Assembly: GCA_023460875.1 (NCBI GenBank)
Contig: JAEWOQ010000454.1
Location: 1-36,900 of the forward strand
Direction of reading: 5' to 3'
DNA length: 36,900 nucleotides
DNA from: Pseudomonadota bacterium
Lineage (GTDB): Bacteria > Myxococcota_A > Polyangia > Polyangiales > Polyangiaceae
Each line of letters starts with the position of its first letter. Within the stretch, counting starts at the first letter, position 1. A program made the position numbers and the translations under genes. This document shows, piece after piece, positions 33,279 through 36,900 of this stretch. The notes under the pieces are model-generated. The model saw only the letters and a list, made by a program, of their open reading frames with translations, searched no databases and had not been told where the DNA came from.

Positions 33279-35326
33279 CGCTCGCTGCTCAAGGGCACCC
33301 CGGCTTCCCGCAGAGCTCCCGTCAGCGTGAAGAACAACGCGTTGCGGACGTCCGGTCGCCCGCTGACCACACCGATCCTGTAGCGGACGAAGGCACCCTC
33401 GACCCCGAGCACCTCCACCTTGACCCGCTCCCCGACCTTGGCTGCCGCCTCCCTCAAGAGCTCTGCGGCCCGCTCGCTGTGATCGGCGACACAGAGCTCG
33501 AGGCTCGTACGAGGCCGTGCACCGACGATGCGCGTGCTGTGGAGGAACGAGAGCAGGTGCGGCACCCGCACCTCCAGCCCCTCCGAATCCTCCAGCCGAA
33601 CCTCCAAGAGGCTCAAGGCAACCACCCGCCCCGAGCGCCCGCCGAACTCCACGAAATCGCCGATCCGCAGCCTGCGTCCGAACAAGACCCCAGAACCGGC
33701 GATGGCCGAGGCGAGCATGGGGGTGCTCGCCAGCCCCAGCGCCGCCAGAGCGATGACCCCGATCTTACCGAGGGCACCCTCGTCGTCTCCGGTCACGACC
33801 GGCGCCGCGAACACCACGGCGCCGAGCACGATGGCCACCCGGAGCAGGATGCTCGTGGGCGCCGCCAAGTCCGGCGCCACCCACCTGAGCTTCGTCTCCC
33901 CCCGGGCGACCCCCGCGAAGAAGAGGTCGATGAACCGCACCAGCACCGCGATCGCTGCGATGGCGATGAGCGCCACGACCACCACTGGGAGGGACTTGGC
34001 GACGCGCGCCATCAAGCTCGACAGGGGCGTCAGCACGATCCCAGTGAGATCTTGCGTATACTCCCGCGTCGACTCGAACAGGCTGAGGGTGAGCAGCAGC
34101 CACAGATAGACGAGCCCCAGCCGGAGGACCCACTTGAGCACCTCGACCCCGAGGGCGACGGCGCTCCGGATCGTGGCCGCGTCCACGACCTCTACCGACT
34201 GAAGGCGGATGCCAGGGATCCTCTCCCGATGCGCCACGACCCAGGCGCGGACGCGCTCCGTGATCTCGCTCGTCTTGCGGAGGAGCAACAGCGCGGCCAA
34301 GGTCAGCAACGCCGCCAATGAGAAGGCGAAGATCGTCGTGGCGATCGCGCTCCTCTTTTGCTCAGCACGGATTACGTCGCGGAGCTCGGACGCGACCCGG
34401 TCCGCGTGGACGCCGAGTGACGCGTCTCCTGCGGCGGTGGCATCCTCGGCGGTGAGGCGCAAGAGGGGGAGGGTCCCCGCATACACCACGGTGGCATCGC
34501 TCAGGCTCTCGACGCGGACCGACTCCGCCTTCTCCGTCTCCACCGCCTTGCGGATCGCCTGCTCCGCGCCGCGCGCGCGCTCCTCGATGCTCGTCGCGCC
34601 CTGAGGCACCCGCACCAGGTAGACGTTCTTTCCGCCGATCCGGATAGCGACCGGTTCGCGTTTCGGTGCCTCTTCTTCGGGAGGGGCGGCCTCCGCGGGG
34701 CGCGCCTGCTCCGGGGCGCCAGAGGCTGAAGGAGGCGGTTTCGGGGCATCTGCGCCGACGCCGGGCTCCTTGGACGCCTCTGGAGGCGCTCGGGGGGCCT
34801 CGGCGACGGGGCTTGCAACCTTCGCTGAGGGAACGCTGGCTGACGGCGCAGGCGCGGCGGGAGCCGTTGCCGGAGCCGCGACAGAAGAAGGCAGGGCGGT
34901 GGAAGGGGGGGCGGAGGGCCCCGCGGAGGGCGCCGTGGGCTCCGCCGCCCGCGCAGGGGGAGACCCGCTCACCTTCGGAGGTTCGCTGGCGGTCGGCGTC
35001 GTGCTGGGCTTCGACGCTTCGCTGGACTTCGACGGCTCGCGGGCTGCTGCCGGTGAAGCGCTGGCCTTCGGAGCCTCCTGCGTCGCTCCAGAGGTGGGCG
35101 CAGGCTGGCTCGTCGCCGGTGACTTCGGAGCCGCCGCAGGCGGCTTGGTCTGCCCCCCGCCATCGCTCGAGGTCCCGCTTTTCTGGGGGGGCGCCGTAAC
35201 CTCGCCGAGGGACGGCTGGGACGTCTTCGCCCCGTCACCGTCCTGTGCCAGCGCACCACCCACGGCGAGTCCCCCGATGGCGAGCAATGCGGTCACCGAC
35301 ACCCACAGACGGAAGCGTCGTTCCAT
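33251..35326 (-). CDS. MscS-family mechanosensitive channel with long Pro/Ala-rich N-terminal region
   Basis: This protein has 691 residues from ATG 35326, chosen because a signal peptide starts there (RRFRLWVSVTALLAIGGLAVGGALA); a longer reading adds 30 unlikely residues. Residues about 28-225 are a low-complexity Pro/Ala/Ser/Lys region of exported character, unusual in MscS proteins. An unassigned domain (about 230-330, IRIGGKNVYLVRVPQ) is followed by four or five membrane helices (about 335-555). The pore-lining helix and beta domain have the family signature ASTPMLASAIAGSGVL, then RRLRIGDFVEFGGRSGRVVAL and VPHLLSF. The C-terminal domain resembles the MscS cytoplasmic cap. It probably releases turgor on osmotic downshock. 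It precedes no same-strand gene within the window. Confidence 0.82.
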   Translation of the reverse strand: MERRFRLWVSVTALLAIGGLAVGGALAQDGDGAKTSQPSLGEVTAPPQKSGTSSDGGGQTKPPAAAPKSPATSQPAPTSGATQEAPKASASPAAAREPSKSSEASKPSTTPTASEPPKVSGSPPARAAEPTAPSAGPSAPPSTALPSSVAAPATAPAAPAPSASVPSAKVASPVAEAPRAPPEASKEPGVGADAPKPPPSASGAPEQARPAEAAPPEEEAPKREPVAIRIGGKNVYLVRVPQGATSIEERARGAEQAIRKAVETEKAESVRVESLSDATVVYAGTLPLLRLTAEDATAAGDASLGVHADRVASELRDVIRAEQKRSAIATTIFAFSLAALLTLAALLLLRKTSEITERVRAWVVAHRERIPGIRLQSVEVVDAATIRSAVALGVEVLKWVLRLGLVYLWLLLTLSLFESTREYTQDLTGIVLTPLSSLMARVAKSLPVVVVALIAIAAIAVLVRFIDLFFAGVARGETKLRWVAPDLAAPTSILLRVAIVLGAVVFAAPVVTGDDEGALGKIGVIALAALGLASTPMLASAIAGSGVLFGRRLRIGDFVEFGGRSGRVVALSLLEVRLEDSEGLEVRVPHLLSFLHSTRIVGARPRTSLELCVADHSERAAELLREAAAKVGERVKVEVLGVEGAFVRYRIGVVSGRPDVRNALFFTLTGALREAGVPLSSERQPSMAGVA

Positions 35327-35436
35327 GCGACCGGCCGAGGCCCGACCCGCATTCTTCTCGAAGGATCTCTGGAGACTCACGGGGCCAGCATTCACCGAGC
35401 TGGGCCAGGAACGCAAGGAATCCGCAGTCGCCTACC

Positions 35437-35970
35437 CTAGGCAGAGAGGTACCAGAGCGCAGTCCCCACCACACCGCCCCCCGCTACGATACCCCACAGC
35501 CACTGTAGCCACTTGCTCGAGGTCTCCGCCGGGAGCCCCTCGAACATCCTGTCGATGACCTCGCCCTGTGTCTCTCCGAACGCACCTCGCGGCACCCACA
35601 GAGGAGGCCTGTCGCGAAACCAGAGAAACCACCCCTCGCGCAACCTGGAGACACACTCGATCTCTACCCGAGTGACGTCGTGGACACCCCCGGCCGAGCT
35701 CACTCGAAGCCCGTCGAGCTCCAGCTCGAACCGGACGTGACGCTCTGCTGGGGTCCAGAACCCAGCGATCTCCCGGGCGCGCCAGCTCGGCCACAGGTGC
35801 GCCAGGCTCAGCATCACCGCGACCGCGTTCAGGAGCGCCGCAGGCACCCCGAAGTACGCGACGACCCAAGCCCCCACGAAGAAGCTCGCCGCCCCAGGCA
35901 GGAGGAAGGGAAAGGCTCGATGCCACCCGGGGAGCCGACGCACGTGACCCACGAGGTCCGGATGCAGCAT
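35437..35970 (-). CDS. Small membrane protein with YcxB-like C-terminal domain
   Basis: This 177-residue protein is numbered from ATG 35970, which has GGAGGGG nine bases upstream. There are two hydrophobic segments near residues 20-60 (FLLPGAASFFVGAWVVAYFG and LLNAVAVMLSLAHL) and a last one at the C-terminus (LWGIVAGGGVVGTALWYL). Between them lies a beta-rich stretch (VRFELELDGLRVSSAGGVHDVTRVEI and WFLWFRDRPPLWVPRGAF) resembling the YcxB-like domain of small bacterial membrane proteins of unknown function. It lies upstream of the MscS gene on the same strand, 110 bp before its start. An alternative longer start at 36183 would add 71 residues that look non-coding. Family assignment is by eye and tentative. 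Confidence 0.6.
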   Translation of the reverse strand: MLHPDLVGHVRRLPGWHRAFPFLLPGAASFFVGAWVVAYFGVPAALLNAVAVMLSLAHLWPSWRAREIAGFWTPAERHVRFELELDGLRVSSAGGVHDVTRVEIECVSRLREGWFLWFRDRPPLWVPRGAFGETQGEVIDRMFEGLPAETSSKWLQWLWGIVAGGGVVGTALWYLSA

Positions 35971-36482
35971 CCAGGCGCCCCCCTCCGCGCGGAGAGCTCG
36001 TGGCTGCCCGGCTCCGGAGAGATCACCGGGGGCCTTCGGATCCGGAAAGGAGGAGCGAGCACACATGGCTCTCGAGAGCGGGCACCTTGCCAGGCTTTCG
36101 GCAAACGGGAAACACTCCACCGCACCTGCCCGCCCTGCCCGAAGGTAGCGACGAAGCGCCATGGCCGCCGCGCGCTGGCCCAATACGTCGTCCGCCGTCG
36201 CCTACTTCACTGCCGGACAGTTGCCCTCGTTGGTCGGCGATCACGCGGACGGTCGTCCGTCACCGCGGCCTGGGTCGGGAGGACGTATCGAGGCCGGGTC
36301 GAGGGGCAGGGTCGGGGGGTAGGGTCGAGGGCCCAGCGCGTCGGACCTGGCCACCTGCCTGCGTTTTCCGGAGGTAGGAGCTCCACCCACCATCGACTCA
36401 CGCCACGTTCATGCGCGTCCCCCGACGTGAGCCGGGGGGTGTATCTGTGGGAGTTGGCGCGAACTCTGCAGCAGAGCGCGCC
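35971..36482. other. Intergenic region of about 510 bp
   Basis: This lies between two divergently oriented genes. It carries the ribosome-binding site of the small membrane protein at the left, a 27-codon plus-strand reading frame at 36065-36148 behind AAAGGAGGA, and a G-rich repeat tract at 36296-36334. A 6-bp stem, CCCCCG/CGGGGG, lies at 36419-36438. No tRNA, promoter or longer coding sequence was convincing. Confidence 0.5.
36296..36334 (+). repeat. Three 13-bp G-rich tandem repeats (G-quadruplex pattern)
   Basis: The units GGGTCGAGGGGCA, GGGTCGGGGGGTA and GGGTCGAGGGCCC follow each other with a 13-bp period. At least six G-tracts of three or more bases, with loops of 2-4 bases, lie on the plus strand. 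The tract is about 150 bp upstream of the lipoprotein ATG, which is transcribed from the same strand. Confidence 0.8.
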
Positions 36483-36900
36483 ATGACGAATCCCCCCCGG
36501 TTTCGCCTCCCCCGCCTCTCCCATCCCCACGTTTTCCTGGCCGTCGCGACCCTCTCGATGTCGGGCGTGGCGGGCTGCACGTCGACGAGCGGATCGGACG
36601 AGGCAGAGCTGTACGTCGATCCCATGCCCGAGGGGCGCTACACCACCGTCGAGGCCGAGCACGTCGAGTCCGATCCCGACGCGGACATCGATCTCGGTGA
36701 TATCCCGGTGACCGTCGAGAGAGCGACCTCTTCGCGGGTCGAGCTCTCTTGGAAGGTAGACGGCGCCAGCGAGATCCGCATCTTCGCAGGCCCCGAGCCG
36801 AAGGGCGACCGGAAGACCATGCCCGTAGAGCAGGAGATCGCTCGTCTCGACGGCACCGTCAAAGGCCACCTGATCGAGGGTATCGCGGCGAGCACGGACT
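36483..36900 (+). CDS. Lipoprotein of unknown function (5' part, cut by window end)
   Basis: An open frame runs from ATG 36483 to the last base with no stop. The first residues are MTNPPRFRLPRLSHPHVFLA, then a hydrophobic stretch ending in the lipobox VAGC with Cys32, so it is predicted to be exported and lipidated. After the Cys comes a Thr/Ser/Gly and acidic linker (CTSTSGSDEAELYVDP), then a beta-rich stretch (VTVERATSSRVELSWKVDGASEIRIFAG) like an Ig or FN3-type fold. Third positions are strongly G/C, supporting coding over the antisense reading. A long minus-strand frame over the same bases is a shadow. No family was recognised. Confidence 0.7.
   Translation, partial: MTNPPRFRLPRLSHPHVFLAVATLSMSGVAGCTSTSGSDEAELYVDPMPEGRYTTVEAEHVESDPDADIDLGDIPVTVERATSSRVELSWKVDGASEIRIFAGPEPKGDRKTMPVEQEIARLDGTVKGHLIEGIAASTD

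Noticed and set aside
36207..36869. 220-codon minus-strand frame over the lipoprotein gene
   Set aside because: The plus frame has a lipobox and G/C third positions; the minus frame has neither a domain nor a ribosome-binding site.
1..36900. CRISPR arrays, insertion sequences, tRNA or rRNA genes
   Set aside because: No regularly spaced direct repeats of suitable length, no transposase, no TPsiC-like loop and no rRNA signature were seen.

Overview
The window is GC-rich, densely packed bacterial chromosome with strong G/C preference at third codon positions. A Hanks-type kinase with the HxDVSPxN catalytic loop and an N-terminal DUF4388-like region, an FHA-domain protein, Pro/Ala-rich linkers and loose lipoboxes all point to a myxobacterium (Myxococcota, possibly Polyangiales). 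This assignment is inferred from gene style only; there is no rRNA in the window.

Layout. (1) 63-5661, plus strand: nucleotide-sugar genes, namely glucose-1-phosphate cytidylyltransferase, an SDR epimerase/dehydratase and three consecutive zinc-finger C-methyltransferase paralogues. Together they look like a pathway for a C-methyl-branched deoxysugar. (2) 5636-10649: a Hanks-type Ser/Thr kinase on the minus strand faces away from an FHA-Wzz polysaccharide co-polymerase fusion, which overlaps a uridine kinase gene. A GH9 glycoside hydrolase follows (10651-13362). (3) 13396-16778, minus strand: an operon of alkaline-phosphatase-superfamily protein, GT4 and WecG/TagA/CpsF glycosyltransferase. 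(4) 16914-19177, plus strand: GT2 and GT4. (5) 19261-20853, minus strand: Wzx-type flippase. (6) 21001-25334, plus strand: GT4, GT4, a nucleotidyltransferase-fold protein and GT2. Regions 1-6 form an exopolysaccharide or O-antigen-like cluster of the Wzx/Wzy type. No Wzy polymerase, initiating phosphoglycosyltransferase or outer-membrane exporter is visible in the window.

(7) 25355-36900 is a different neighbourhood. It holds a two-module P-loop ATPase resembling the DUF2791/BREX ATP-binding family, a bifunctional PutA, deoxyribose-phosphate aldolase, L-2-hydroxyglutarate oxidase, an MscS-type channel with a long Pro/Ala-rich region, a small membrane protein, and the 5' part of a lipoprotein gene cut by the window end.

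The most interesting proposal is that phosphothreonine signalling controls polysaccharide assembly. The co-polymerase has no BY-kinase domain but carries an FHA domain, and a Hanks kinase gene is divergently transcribed beside it. Secondary points are the three methyltransferases with different active-site motifs, the P-loop protein with a degenerate first module, the nucleotidyltransferase embedded among glycosyltransferases, and several intergenic repeats.
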